A stretch of DNA of 64,000 bases. It comes from CADEDH01 sp963732695. GTDB lineage: Bacteria; Actinomycetota; Acidimicrobiia; Acidimicrobiales; SZUA-35. Location of the stretch: assembly GCA_963732695.1 (NCBI GenBank), contig CAVTAP010000025.1, positions 372,001 to 436,000 on the forward strand. Reading direction: 5' to 3'. Made by a program: the position numbers and the translations under genes. Below the pieces are notes generated by a model, which worked only from the letters and a program-made list of their open reading frames with translations, was not told the DNA's origin and ran no database searches. Shown here piece by piece: positions 1 through 7,787 of the stretch (the stretch's first letter is position 1; every line of letters starts with the position of its first letter).

Positions 1-1
1 C

Positions 2-886
2 GCCTCCACCTGGACCGGTTCCGAGGTGGGGGGCGACGCCGGCCCCCACACCCCGCCGCAGCCGCTCAACCATCCCCCGGCATCGCTTGCTGGCGGCTGG
101 CCGCCGACCGAGACCTACGATCCCACAGCCGGTATGGGGCCACGCGGCTTCGAAGCACCGGCACCCGCCCCGGCCCGGTCCCGGCCCGCCCGCTGGATGG
201 TGGGGGTGGCGGCGGCGCTCGTACTCGTGGCCATAGGCATCGGTGGCGCCGCGCTGTGGACGGCCCGCGCCGGTGGCGACGAGACCACCACCGGCGTCTC
301 CACCAGCACCGGGGCCACCGATCCGCCGGTGCCGGCCGGCACGCCGGTGCTGCGGCTGGCCCAAGCGGAGTTCGGCCCGCTCGATGTGAACACCAGCTAC
401 CCGATCTCGGTGTCGGGGGCGCCCGAGGGCGCCACCTACCAGCTCGTGGTCGACGACGCCCCCGCCGGACAGCCCAGCACCACGCTGGCGGCCTTCACGC
501 CCGATGCCGCCGGACGTCACGCCGTGGCGGTGCGGGCCACCGTGGCCGGGGTCGACACGGTCACGAGCGAGCCGATCCAGATCTACGTCATCGGCCCGGT
601 GCCGGCGGCCGGGTTCCGGGCCAACCTCCAGTCGGTCAAGTCGAGCCCCGAGAACTGGCCGAAGGTGCTGGCCTCGTTCGACGACCTGACGTCGGCCGGC
701 CACACCGGCCTGCTGCTCCTGCCCAGCGACCGCTTCGCCTCGCTCAAGCCCGGCTACTGGAACCTCTTCGTGCTCGGATTCGGCGAGGACCGCCAGGCGG
801 CGGCCGACTACTGCACCGAGTTCAAGCTCAGCATGCCCGACCAGTGCTACGTCGGGCGGTTCGACCCCGGCGGCGGAGGGGCCTGA
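2..886 (+). CDS. C-terminal part of a membrane-anchored protein with SPOR-like end (5' partial)
   Basis: The frame is open to the left edge, so the true start may lie outside; the first in-frame candidate start is GTG at 26. A Pro/Ala-rich cytoplasmic-type stretch precedes one hydrophobic segment (about residues 58-80 counted from 26), then a Thr/Ser-rich linker, a beta-sandwich-like extracellular region and a C-terminal part (about residues 195-280) containing a GYWNLFVLGFGEDRQAA stretch that resembles SPOR or kinase-sensor tails. This layout suits the end of a Ser/Thr kinase or a cell-wall-associated anchored protein. No catalytic residues are visible, and the function is not assigned. Confidence 0.6.
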   Translation, partial: ASTWTGSEVGGDAGPHTPPQPLNHPPASLAGGWPPTETYDPTAGMGPRGFEAPAPAPARSRPARWMVGVAAALVLVAIGIGGAALWTARAGGDETTTGVSTSTGATDPPVPAGTPVLRLAQAEFGPLDVNTSYPISVSGAPEGATYQLVVDDAPAGQPSTTLAAFTPDAAGRHAVAVRATVAGVDTVTSEPIQIYVIGPVPAAGFRANLQSVKSSPENWPKVLASFDDLTSAGHTGLLLLPSDRFASLKPGYWNLFVLGFGEDRQAAADYCTEFKLSMPDQCYVGRFDPGGGGA

Positions 887-924
887 GCGGGGCCTGGGTC
901 GGTGTGCCCAGTCGGTGGAGGTGA

Positions 925-2271
925 TTGCCTGCCCGTCGAGTGTCGGTGGGGGGTGACGGGCTGCGAGACTCGGACCTCGTGACCAGGAGGGGCAGGACCG
1001 GCCGGACGATCTTCCACGGGTGGAAGGTGGTGGCCGCCGGGTGCGTGATCCAGGCCCTCCACAGCGGGCTGATGATCCAGGCCTTCGGCAACTACGCCGT
1101 GCTCCTCAAGAAGGAGTTCGGCTGGAGCAACACCCTGTTCGCCGGCGCCTTCTCCATGACCCGGGCCGAGAGCGGCCTGCTGGGGCCGGTCAACGGCTGG
1201 TCGTTGGAGCGGTTCGGGATCCGGCGCATGATGCGGATCGGGACGGTCATCTGCGCCATCGGGTTCCTGCTGATGAGCCAGATCCAGAACGCCTGGCAGT
1301 TCTTCGGCGCCTTCCTGATGGTCTCCATCGGCGTCTCCATGTCGGGCTTCCTCAGTGTCACCACCGCCACCGTGGGTTGGTTCGAGCGGCGCCGGGCCCG
1401 GGCCCTGTCGCTCACCGGTGCCGGCTACGCCCTCGGTGGGCTGGCCATCCCGGGCGTGGTGCTGTTCATGCGGACCTTCGGCTGGCGTTGGACGTCGGCC
1501 TGCAGCGGCCTGTTCATCCTGGCTGTGGCGTTCCCCCTGACCCGCTTGTTCGGCCTGTTCCCGGTCGATCTGGGCCAGCCGGTGGACGGGATCGACCCCG
1601 ATGATGACGGGGAGAACCGCACCGAGGTGCGGGCGGCCGGTGTGTCCGACATCCACTTCACCCCGGCCGAGGCGATACGGACCCGGGCTTTCTGGATGAT
1701 CTCGCTGGGCCACGCCTCGGCCCTGCTGGTGGTGGGAGCGGTCACCGCCCACCTCGCCCTGTACCTCACGACCGACCAGGGGTTCAGCCTGCAGAAGGCG
1801 AGCTTCGTGGGTGGGGCGTTGCCCCTGCTGCAGCTCGGAGGCCAGATGATGGGCGGGTACCTGGGCGACCGGTACTCCAAGCGGCTGTTGTCGATCTCCG
1901 CCATGTTCGGCCACATGGCGGGTCTGCTGCTGCTGGCGTTTGCCGTGCACCCGTGGATGGTGTGGTTGTTCGTGCCCCTCCACGGCATCGCCTGGGGTGT
2001 GCGGGGTCCGCTGATGCAGGCCATGCGGGCCGACTACTTCGGGGCCACCTCGTTCGGTCGCATCATGGGGGTGTCATCGATGGTGGTCATGTTCGGCAAC
2101 ATGGGCGGCCCGCTGATCGCCGGCATCCTGGCTGATCAGACCCACAGCTACCGCCTGGGGTTCGTGATCGTCGCCCTGCTGGCCGGCTCCGGCGTCGGGT
2201 TCTTCGCCCTCGCCACGCCGCCGGCGCCACCGGTGCGCGAACCGGAGTTGGCCGCCATCGGCACGGCCTGA
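925..2271 (+). CDS. MFS transporter
   Basis: A major facilitator superfamily carrier of about 430-448 residues with about twelve hydrophobic segments, split by a central hydrophilic loop near residues 205-245. The N-terminal half begins with FHGWKVVAAGCVIQA and carries a RFGIRRMMRIG loop between the second and third helices, typical of the oxalate/formate or monocarboxylate branch. Substrate is not predictable. The start is uncertain: TTG at 925 has a GGAGG only 3 bases upstream, and in-frame GTG codons at 940, 946 and 979 are alternatives; the last would remove a non-hydrophobic leader that is probably not translated. It stands alone, convergent with the nitrile hydratase operon. Confidence 0.85.
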   Translation: MPARRVSVGGDGLRDSDLVTRRGRTGRTIFHGWKVVAAGCVIQALHSGLMIQAFGNYAVLLKKEFGWSNTLFAGAFSMTRAESGLLGPVNGWSLERFGIRRMMRIGTVICAIGFLLMSQIQNAWQFFGAFLMVSIGVSMSGFLSVTTATVGWFERRRARALSLTGAGYALGGLAIPGVVLFMRTFGWRWTSACSGLFILAVAFPLTRLFGLFPVDLGQPVDGIDPDDDGENRTEVRAAGVSDIHFTPAEAIRTRAFWMISLGHASALLVVGAVTAHLALYLTTDQGFSLQKASFVGGALPLLQLGGQMMGGYLGDRYSKRLLSISAMFGHMAGLLLLAFAVHPWMVWLFVPLHGIAWGVRGPLMQAMRADYFGATSFGRIMGVSSMVVMFGNMGGPLIAGILADQTHSYRLGFVIVALLAGSGVGFFALATPPAPPVREPELAAIGTA

Positions 2272-2284
2272 CGCCGCCCCCCCG

Positions 2285-2689
2285 TCAGTGGTCGGGCGGG
2301 CGGGCGGCGATGGCCTCGCCCCGGGTGGCCAGCTCGGGGGTCGAGACCAGCTGGAGCTCGGTGAGCACGGCCTCCAGCGCCCGTAGCCAGCAGCCCCAGT
2401 AGTCGTACCGGGGGTCGGCGGCCACGCCGTCCTCGCCCGGGTGGTCGCGGTCGAAGCCCAGCTCGGCCTCGTGGGCCGCGATCTCGTCGATCAGGCCGTC
2501 TCGGAACGTGTCCCACTCGAAGCGTTCCTGCTCCCACAGCCGCATGGTGGTGGCGAACAGTCGGGACTGCCAGGGGGCGGTGAACACCAGCTCGCCGTTG
2601 ACCCGGGGCGGGGCGGCCGGGCCGTCGCCATCGCCCTCGTCGTCGAGCGGGTTGGGCCGGTTGCCGGCGGGAACGACGCTGTCGGTCAC
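2285..2689 (-). CDS. Nitrile hydratase activator / accessory protein
   Basis: A protein of 134 residues. The core FTAPWQSRLFATTMRL followed by W-x-x-FRDGLIDEI and a late RYDYWGCWLRALEAVL is characteristic of the P14K/NhlE-type accessory protein, which is related to the beta subunit N-terminus. In cobalt nitrile hydratases such proteins help insert cobalt and promote Cys oxidation in the alpha subunit by subunit exchange. The GTG start at 2689 overlaps the alpha stop by four bases (GTGA), so translation is coupled. It is the last gene of the beta-alpha-activator operon. Family assignment is firm; the metallochaperone role is inherited from the family. Confidence 0.88.
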   Translation of the reverse strand: MTDSVVPAGNRPNPLDDEGDGDGPAAPPRVNGELVFTAPWQSRLFATTMRLWEQERFEWDTFRDGLIDEIAAHEAELGFDRDHPGEDGVAADPRYDYWGCWLRALEAVLTELQLVSTPELATRGEAIAARPPDH

Positions 2690-3399
2690 GACGGTTGCCC
2701 GGCGGGGGCGGTGGAGTCGGCGGCGGAAGACAGTCGCTCCACGCCGATCATCGAGTCCCGGGTGACCAGGGCCGCCAGCTCGTCCTCGCCGAGCCCGTCG
2801 GTGCCGGCGGGGCGTTGGGGGATCACGAGGTAACGGACCTCCGAGCTCGAGTCCCACACCTGCACCCGGGTCTCGGTCTCCAGGTCGAGGCCCATCTCGG
2901 ACAGCACGGCCCGGGGTTCGCGCACGATCCGGCTCCGGTACTCGGGCGACTTGTACCACGACGGGGGGAGCCCCAGGATCGTCCACGGGTAGCACGAGCA
3001 CAGGGTGCAGCACACCACGTTGTGGACGCCGGGCTCGTTGAACAGCACCTCGAGGCGCTCCAGGCGACCCGGGTTCACCCCGACCTCCTGCACGGCGGCC
3101 GTGGCGTCGGCGGCCAGGCGCTGGCGGAAGCCGTCGTCGACCCAGGCCCGGGCCACCACCCGGGCCCCGATCATGGGCCCGATCCGGTGGTTCCAGGTCT
3201 CGAGGTAGTGGTCGACCTCGGTGGGGGTGAGCACGCCCTTGTCGACCAGGATGGCCTCCAGGGCTTCGGCCCGGATGGCCTGGGCCCGGGCCATCTCCGG
3301 GTCGTGCCCGTGATCGTGATCGTGATCGTCGTGATCGTCGTGATCGTGCCCGTGGCTGTGGTGGTCGTGCCCGTGGCTGTGATGGTCGTGGTCGCTCAC
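2686..3399 (-). CDS. nthA: Nitrile hydratase alpha subunit, cobalt type, with His-rich N-terminus
   Basis: Catalytic subunit (237 residues) that hydrates nitriles to amides. The metal-binding motif CTLCSC sits at residues 131-136; Thr at the second position marks the Co(III) class (iron enzymes have Ser). WDSSSEVRYLVIPQRPAGT and the late LVTRDSMIGVE match the family closely. Unusual is the N-terminus: about 15 histidines in the first 32 residues, interleaved with Asp and Gly, before the normal domain starts near residue 36. This could bind or buffer cobalt. Start chosen at GTG 3399, because frames further upstream run through the beta gene. It lies between the beta and activator genes and is coupled to the activator. 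Confidence 0.95.
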   Translation of the reverse strand: MSDHDHHSHGHDHHSHGHDHDDHDDHDHDHGHDPEMARAQAIRAEALEAILVDKGVLTPTEVDHYLETWNHRIGPMIGARVVARAWVDDGFRQRLAADATAAVQEVGVNPGRLERLEVLFNEPGVHNVVCCTLCSCYPWTILGLPPSWYKSPEYRSRIVREPRAVLSEMGLDLETETRVQVWDSSSEVRYLVIPQRPAGTDGLGEDELAALVTRDSMIGVERLSSAADSTAPAGQPS

Positions 3400-3425
3400 T
3401 GGAGGCTCCGGGGGCTGGAGCCGGC

Positions 3426-4103
3426 TCAGGCCGGCTGGAGGTAGGTCTCGAACAGGTCGAGGTGGCAGCGCTGGTTGGGGTCGGCGTCGGGACCCCACAG
3501 CTCGCTGGCGTCGAAGGCCACGGCGTAGACGTAGGTGGGGTTCTCTCCCCGGCCGTGGGCCACGGTGTCGGGCAGGGTGAAGGCCGGGTACGCCCGCTCC
3601 ACCCGGCCCACCCGGCCCCGGCAGTAGCGGGGGAGGCGGTGGTGGCCGGCCTGCGGCGCGTGGGCGCTGGTGCGCACGGCGTCGCCAACGGCGAAGCGGG
3701 GTGGGTGGTCGACGGAGCGGAGGAACGTCGGGTCGTTCTGGCGGCTCTCCAGCTGGCCCACCGGGTGCATGCGGGGCGGCGGCAGCGACCGGGCCGGGTC
3801 GTGCCCCCGGCGGCGGATCTCGCCCTCGATCTCGGCCACGTCGGTCAGGCCCTGATCCACGGCGGCCGACTCGACGGCGGCCAGCCACCGGCCCCAGTAG
3901 CTGATCGGCAGGTACCAGGTGGGGTCGAGCCGCTCGATGCGGTGGCGATGGGCGTCGATGTTGGTCAGGCCCGAGCGGAGCAGGGCGAACAGGGCCGCCC
4001 CCGACAGGGCCTCCCACCGCTCGGTCACCTGCACCCTCTCATTGGGCCGGTAGGGCACCGGCCCGTACCCCTGCACCCCACCCATGTCGTGAATGCCGTC
4101 CAC
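3426..4103 (-). CDS. nthB: Nitrile hydratase beta subunit
   Basis: First gene of the operon (225 residues). It begins VDGIHDMGGVQGYGPV, the usual start of beta subunits (M-x-G-x-x-D-x-GG), so GTG at 4103 is the start even though the frame stays open upstream. RLDPTWYLPISYWGRWLAAVE and the C-terminal SH3-like barrel (FAVGDAVRTS ... LPRYCRGRVGRVE) are family hallmarks. It pairs with the alpha subunit 26 bases downstream to form the alpha/beta enzyme. The region just upstream is a decayed dehydrogenase gene, so the promoter must lie within or beyond that remnant. Confidence 0.95.
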   Translation of the reverse strand: MDGIHDMGGVQGYGPVPYRPNERVQVTERWEALSGAALFALLRSGLTNIDAHRHRIERLDPTWYLPISYWGRWLAAVESAAVDQGLTDVAEIEGEIRRRGHDPARSLPPPRMHPVGQLESRQNDPTFLRSVDHPPRFAVGDAVRTSAHAPQAGHHRLPRYCRGRVGRVERAYPAFTLPDTVAHGRGENPTYVYAVAFDASELWGPDADPNQRCHLDLFETYLQPA

Positions 4104-4125
4104 AGGTGCAGAGTAGTGGTCCGAA

Positions 4126-4390
4126 CTACGCGGTGAAGCCGCCGTCGACCACGAACTCGCTGCCGGTGCAGTAGGTGGAGTCGTCGGAGGCGAGGAACAG
4201 GGTGAGCTTGGCCACGTCGAGGGCGGTGGCCATGTAGCGCCAACGGGGATGCGCTCGGTCAGAGTCTCCCGCACGCCCACCCGGTCGAACTCGGCCGCCA
4301 TCGGCGTGTCGATGATCCCGGGGTGTATCGAGTTCACCCGCACCTGGTGGGGGGCCAGTCCTGGGCGGCGCTGCGGGTCATGCCCCGCAC
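4126..4390 (-). pseudogene. Short-chain dehydrogenase/reductase remnant (frameshifted, 5' truncated)
   Basis: Reading the minus strand, about 88 residues of an SDR C-terminus can be pieced together from three frames: RGMTRSAAQDW (about 4357-4390), then LAPHQVRVNSIHPGIIDTPM and onward (about 4236-4356), then TALDVAKLTLFLASDDSTYC and onward, ending GFTA and a TAG at 4126. These match the post-catalytic part of 3-alpha/20-beta-hydroxysteroid-type SDRs, including the S-x-H-PG-x-IDTPM loop. The Rossmann fold and the YxxxK region are absent. Two frameshifts and the missing 5' half make it a pseudogene unless the sequence contains errors. Confidence 0.8.
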
Positions 4391-4517
4391 GGACCCCGGT
4401 GATCCGCCCCGTATCATGGCCCATCCGGGCCCCCGGAGCCGATCGACGCCCCCGGACCAGGGCCCACCCGCTGTCTCCCACCTGCCCGCCCGGCGGCGGG
4501 CAACGTGAAAGGTGCCC

Positions 4518-5510
4518 GTGCCCTCAGCCCGCCCCAACCGGTCCTCCCGCCACCGGCTGTGCCGCCGGCCGTCGTCTGCTCTGGCGGGCGTGGTGCTGGC
4601 CGTTCTGGTGGCGGCCGGGTGCTCCGGTTCGGGCGACGACACGGCCACCACCAGCCCGTTCAAGCCGGTGATCCGCCTGGCCGTGAACGACTGGACCGCC
4701 TCCGCCCTCGACGTGGCCATCGCCGAGCAGCTCATCGAGCTCCGCCTCGGCTACCCGGTGGAGCCCACCCGGGCCGACGACGCCACCGCCATGTACCGGG
4801 ACCTGGCCTCGGGCCGGCTCGACGCCGTGCTCGAGGTGTGGCCGTCGTCGCTGGCCGAGCACGATGCGCGCACCTTCGACCGGGGCCAGGTGGTGCGCCT
4901 CGGCCCGCTGGGCCCCGTCGGCCAGGTGGGCTGGTACGTGCCCCGCTACGCCCTGGACGACCATCCCGAACTGGCGAGCTGGGAGTCGCTGCGCACACCG
5001 GCCACGGCCCAGCTGGTGGGGGGTTCGCTGGTGGGCATCGACCCCAGCTACCGCCAGCACGACGAGGACATCATCCGCAACCTGGGCCTGCCTCTCACGG
5101 TCGACTACAGCGGCAGCGAGGAGGAGACGGCGGCCCGCCTGGAGCGGGCGGCCGCCGCCCGCCAGCCGATCCTCGTCTACTGGTGGGTGCCCACGGCCGT
5201 GGCCGCCGCCTACGACCTGGTGAAGGTGGCCCTGCCCCCGCCCACCGAGGCGTGCCAGGCCGAGGCGGAGGCCGGCGGTCCCGGGGTGGACTGCGACTAC
5301 CCGCCCGACGAGCTGTTCAAGGCGGCATCGCCCGGCCTCGAGGCCAAGGCGCCCCCGGTGGCCGCCTTCCTCACCGCCTTCACCCTCAGCACCGAGGATC
5401 AGCAGGCCATGCTCCGGTCGGTGGAGCGCGACGGCGTGTCGATCAGCGCCGCCGCCACCACCTGGATCGAGGCCAACGAGGACACCTGGCGGGCCTGGGT
5501 GCCGGCCTGA
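4518..5510 (+). CDS. Glycine betaine/choline-type ABC substrate-binding lipoprotein (ProX/OpuAC family)
   Basis: A periplasmic-type binding protein of 330 residues. It has an arginine-rich signal peptide and a lipobox VAAGC with lipidated Cys35, then VIRLAVNDWTASALDVAIAE, the standard opening of the OpuAC fold, and repeated Trp/Tyr residues of the kind that form quaternary-amine cages. GTG at 4518 is preferred over GTG at 4512, because an AAAGG at 4507-4511 is well spaced only for the former. No permease or ATPase is adjacent, so it is either an orphan binding protein or serves a transporter encoded elsewhere. Ligand identity is inferred from family only. Confidence 0.85.
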   Translation: MPSARPNRSSRHRLCRRPSSALAGVVLAVLVAAGCSGSGDDTATTSPFKPVIRLAVNDWTASALDVAIAEQLIELRLGYPVEPTRADDATAMYRDLASGRLDAVLEVWPSSLAEHDARTFDRGQVVRLGPLGPVGQVGWYVPRYALDDHPELASWESLRTPATAQLVGGSLVGIDPSYRQHDEDIIRNLGLPLTVDYSGSEEETAARLERAAAARQPILVYWWVPTAVAAAYDLVKVALPPPTEACQAEAEAGGPGVDCDYPPDELFKAASPGLEAKAPPVAAFLTAFTLSTEDQQAMLRSVERDGVSISAAATTWIEANEDTWRAWVPA

Positions 5511-5525
5511 GGTACTGTCGGGCCC

Positions 5526-6200
5526 ATGGCTGACAACCCAGGCGGACCGCCTCTCTACGACGTGATGAGCACCCTGCGGGCCGTGCGCCGGCTCAAGCCC
5601 GACCCGATCCCGGCCGACGTGCTCCAGCGGGTGCTGCAGGCCGCCTGCTGGGCCCCCACCGGCGGCAACCAGCAGCCGTGGAAGGTGGTGGTGGTGCGCC
5701 GGCCGGACCTCAAGACCCGGCTGGCCGACATCTACCGGCCCGAGTGGGAGCGGTACCGGGGCGGCTACGTGAAGCGGATGGAGGCCATGGAGGCCGACGA
5801 CCAGGCCCGCTGGGGTCGGATGCTGACGGCTGGCGACCACCTGGCCGACCACATGGCCGAGGCGCCCGTCATCCTGCTGTTCTGCGCCGACTTCAAGCGC
5901 ATGGCCGTCACCGACGCCAAGCTCGACCGGATCAGCCTGGTGGGCGGGGGATCGGTGTACCCGCCGGTGCAGAACCTGATGTTGGCCTGTGTGGCCGAGG
6001 GCCTCGGTTGCACGCTCACCACCCTGCACTGCCTGCGGGAGGGCGAGGTGAAGGAGGCCCTGGGCATCCCCGAAGACTGGGCCACGGCGGCCATGGTGCC
6101 GATCGGGTACCCGGTGCTGAAGGGCCACGGCCCGATCAACCGGCGGGGCCCCGAGGCCATGGCCTACGCCGACACCTTCGGCACCCCCTGGGAGGGGTGA
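5526..6200 (+). CDS. Nitroreductase family flavoprotein
   Basis: A protein of 224 residues in the FMN-dependent nitroreductase fold. An early RAVRRLKPDPIP motif and ACWAPTGGNQQPWKVVVV form the phosphate-binding part of the FMN site; the PVQNLMLACVAEGLGCTLTT helix is the usual dimer/FMN segment. Such enzymes reduce nitroaromatics, quinones or enones with NAD(P)H; the substrate here is unknown. It starts 15 bases after the binding-protein gene on the same strand, so the two could be co-transcribed. Confidence 0.88.
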   Translation: MADNPGGPPLYDVMSTLRAVRRLKPDPIPADVLQRVLQAACWAPTGGNQQPWKVVVVRRPDLKTRLADIYRPEWERYRGGYVKRMEAMEADDQARWGRMLTAGDHLADHMAEAPVILLFCADFKRMAVTDAKLDRISLVGGGSVYPPVQNLMLACVAEGLGCTLTTLHCLREGEVKEALGIPEDWATAAMVPIGYPVLKGHGPINRRGPEAMAYADTFGTPWEG

Positions 6201-6245
6201 GTCGGGGGTGGCGCCGGCCGAGACCGACGCCACCCCGGTGATCGC

Positions 6246-6734
6246 TCAGCGGCCCGGTATCCCGAGCCGCACCATGAGCTCCACCCCGTCCCACACCAGC
6301 TTCGCCCCCTCGTGGCCGGTGCGGGCGATCCACACCGAGCCGGCCACCGCCACCAGGGCGGTGACGGCCACCACGGCCTGGGCCGCTCTGGGCGCCCAGG
6401 GTCGGCTGTCGTTGCTCATCCGGTCGAGGGTGGCCACGGCCGCCGAACCGAGGAAGAACAGTGCCACCAGGAGGCGGGTGGTCTCGGCCAGCGACTTGTG
6501 GGTGTCGAGGTTGACGACATCGCGCACCGCCGGCTCGAACGCCTCGCCCGACTGCATGGCCAGGAACGTGGCCACCATCGCCACCAGCGCGCCGACGGCC
6601 AGCGCAGCGCTGCACCGTCGCCGCCACTGGGGGCGGACCGCCAGCACCACCGAGGCCAGAGCGGCCAGGGGTACCAGCACGAGCGGCGCGTGGACGAACA
6701 GAGGATGGGCCGGAAGCCCGAGGAAGGTCTTCAT
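6246..6734 (-). CDS. DUF2231-family four-helix membrane protein
   Basis: A protein of 162 residues with four hydrophobic segments (about 12-32, 42-60, 86-104 and 118-138). It opens FLGLPAHPLFVHAPLVLVPL, the conserved G-x-P-x-HP-x-x-VH motif of DUF2231 proteins, whose histidines are thought to be haem or metal ligands. A further conserved His lies in DTHKSLAE. The gene is preceded by GGGAGCAGG and follows the cupredoxin lipoprotein gene by 33 bases, suggesting an operon for a membrane redox module. Biochemical role unknown. Confidence 0.8.
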   Translation of the reverse strand: MKTFLGLPAHPLFVHAPLVLVPLAALASVVLAVRPQWRRRCSAALAVGALVAMVATFLAMQSGEAFEPAVRDVVNLDTHKSLAETTRLLVALFFLGSAAVATLDRMSNDSRPWAPRAAQAVVAVTALVAVAGSVWIARTGHEGAKLVWDGVELMVRLGIPGR

Positions 6735-6767
6735 CGGGCCTGCTCCCGCGCCGCTGTGGTCACCGGC

Positions 6768-7349
6768 TCAGCTCACCGCGACCGACAGGACCTGGCCGGC
6801 CTTGGCGTGGGAGTTGGGCCCGAAGGCGACGGGGCAGAAGAACACGTAGTTCCCGGGCTCGAGCGTGACCGACAGGGTGCCGGTGGAGCCCTTCTCCACC
6901 TTCTCCGAGGCCCCGACGAACGCCCCGGCCTCCAACTTGTCGGAGTCGACGGCGCCGTTGTCCAGCTTGGGCAGGGACTCGTAGGAGTCGCCCTTGACGA
7001 TGGCCAGGGCGTGGGGGTTGTCGCCGGTGTTGGCGATGGCGAAGGTGTTGGCTCCGCCCTTCACGTCGCCGGTGACGGTGACCGACCACTCTTTCAGGTC
7101 GACGGCCTGGCCTTCGCCGGTGGCCGCGGCCGCCGTGGTGCTGGCCCCGCCGGCGGCGGTGGTGCTGGCTGCGGCCGTAGCTGTCGTGCTGGCCGATGCC
7201 GCCTCGGTGGTGGCCGACGAGCTGGCCTCGCTGGAGGCGGTGGATGCGTCGGTGGTGGCGGTGTCGTCGCCGCTGGAGCCGCAGGCGGCGAGCACGAGGC
7301 TCAGGGCCAGGGCACCAGCCGCCCCGCCCCTGATGAGGTTGTACTGCAT
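6768..7349 (-). CDS. Cupredoxin-like lipoprotein
   Basis: A 193-residue lipoprotein. ATG at 7349 follows GGGAGAAG at normal spacing. The signal peptide ends in a lipobox LVLAAC (Cys23), followed by about 50 residues of Ser/Thr/Ala linker. The C-terminal domain (about 85-193) looks like a small blue-copper fold: His in NPHALAIV, Cys in YVFFCPVAF and His in SHAKAGQ fit the His-Cys-His ligand order. The axial Met is not evident. Probably an extracellular electron carrier or copper-binding protein, paired with the downstream DUF2231 membrane protein. Confidence 0.8.
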   Translation of the reverse strand: MQYNLIRGGAAGALALSLVLAACGSSGDDTATTDASTASSEASSSATTEAASASTTATAAASTTAAGGASTTAAAATGEGQAVDLKEWSVTVTGDVKGGANTFAIANTGDNPHALAIVKGDSYESLPKLDNGAVDSDKLEAGAFVGASEKVEKGSTGTLSVTLEPGNYVFFCPVAFGPNSHAKAGQVLSVAVS

Positions 7350-7458
7350 ACTTTCACTTCTCCCGGTTCGGTCGGCCAGCAATCGTCGCTCCCAGCGATT
7401 ACTTAAAACCGACAATGTGATCTCTCTGGGAGGGGATGGTAGCCGGCCCCGAACGCGC

Positions 7459-7492
7459 CGGTGCCGACCGTCCCGAGGGGCGGTCGGCACCG
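7459..7492 (-). terminator. Hairpin terminator between two lipoprotein genes
   Basis: A 12-bp perfect stem (CGGTGCCGACCG, then its complement) encloses a 10-base loop. It lies 17 bases beyond the stop of the tiny lipoprotein gene (minus strand) and upstream of the cupredoxin lipoprotein start, so it should end the former transcript. No U-tract is present, as is usual in this GC range. Confidence 0.6.
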
Positions 7493-7508
7493 TTGGAGGA
7501 TGTGAGAA

Positions 7509-7667
7509 TCAGCTCTCGGAGGTCTCGGTGGAGGCCTCGGTGGTGGGGGTGCTGCCCCCGGTGGTGCTGTCGGTGTCGGAGTCGTCGGAGTCCGAGCCGC
7601 AGGCGGCGAGCAGGAGTGAAGCGGCGACGACGGAGGCGCCAACGGTGGCGCGGAGCTTGCGATTCAT
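7509..7667 (-). CDS. Tiny lipoprotein (52 residues)
   Basis: A short gene starting ATG at 7667 behind GGGAGGGCC. It encodes MNRKLRATVGASVVAASLLL followed by AAC, a complete lipoprotein signal with lipid-attachment Cys23. The mature part is only about 30 residues, nearly all Ser, Asp, Thr, Gly and Glu. Its leader and low-complexity tail echo the neighbouring cupredoxin lipoprotein, so it may be a duplicated leader that lost its domain, or a true small surface lipoprotein. A strong hairpin follows the stop. Function unknown; the signal, Shine-Dalgarno sequence and terminator make it credible. Confidence 0.65.
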   Translation of the reverse strand: MNRKLRATVGASVVAASLLLAACGSDSDDSDTDSTTGGSTPTTEASTETSES

Positions 7668-7787
7668 GACAGGGCCCTCCCGGGTAACGGTGCTTACAAA
7701 GCGCTGCGATGGTAACAGCGGATTGCTCTGGTTCAGTGGATCTGGGTCAGGTCGCCTGCCGGCCGTGTGTGCCGGCTGCCCGCCCGC

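Noticed and set aside
3304..3399. Tandem DNA repeat as a mobile or satellite element
   Set aside because: The repeated GTGATCGTG-like bases encode the in-frame His-rich tail of the nitrile hydratase alpha subunit.
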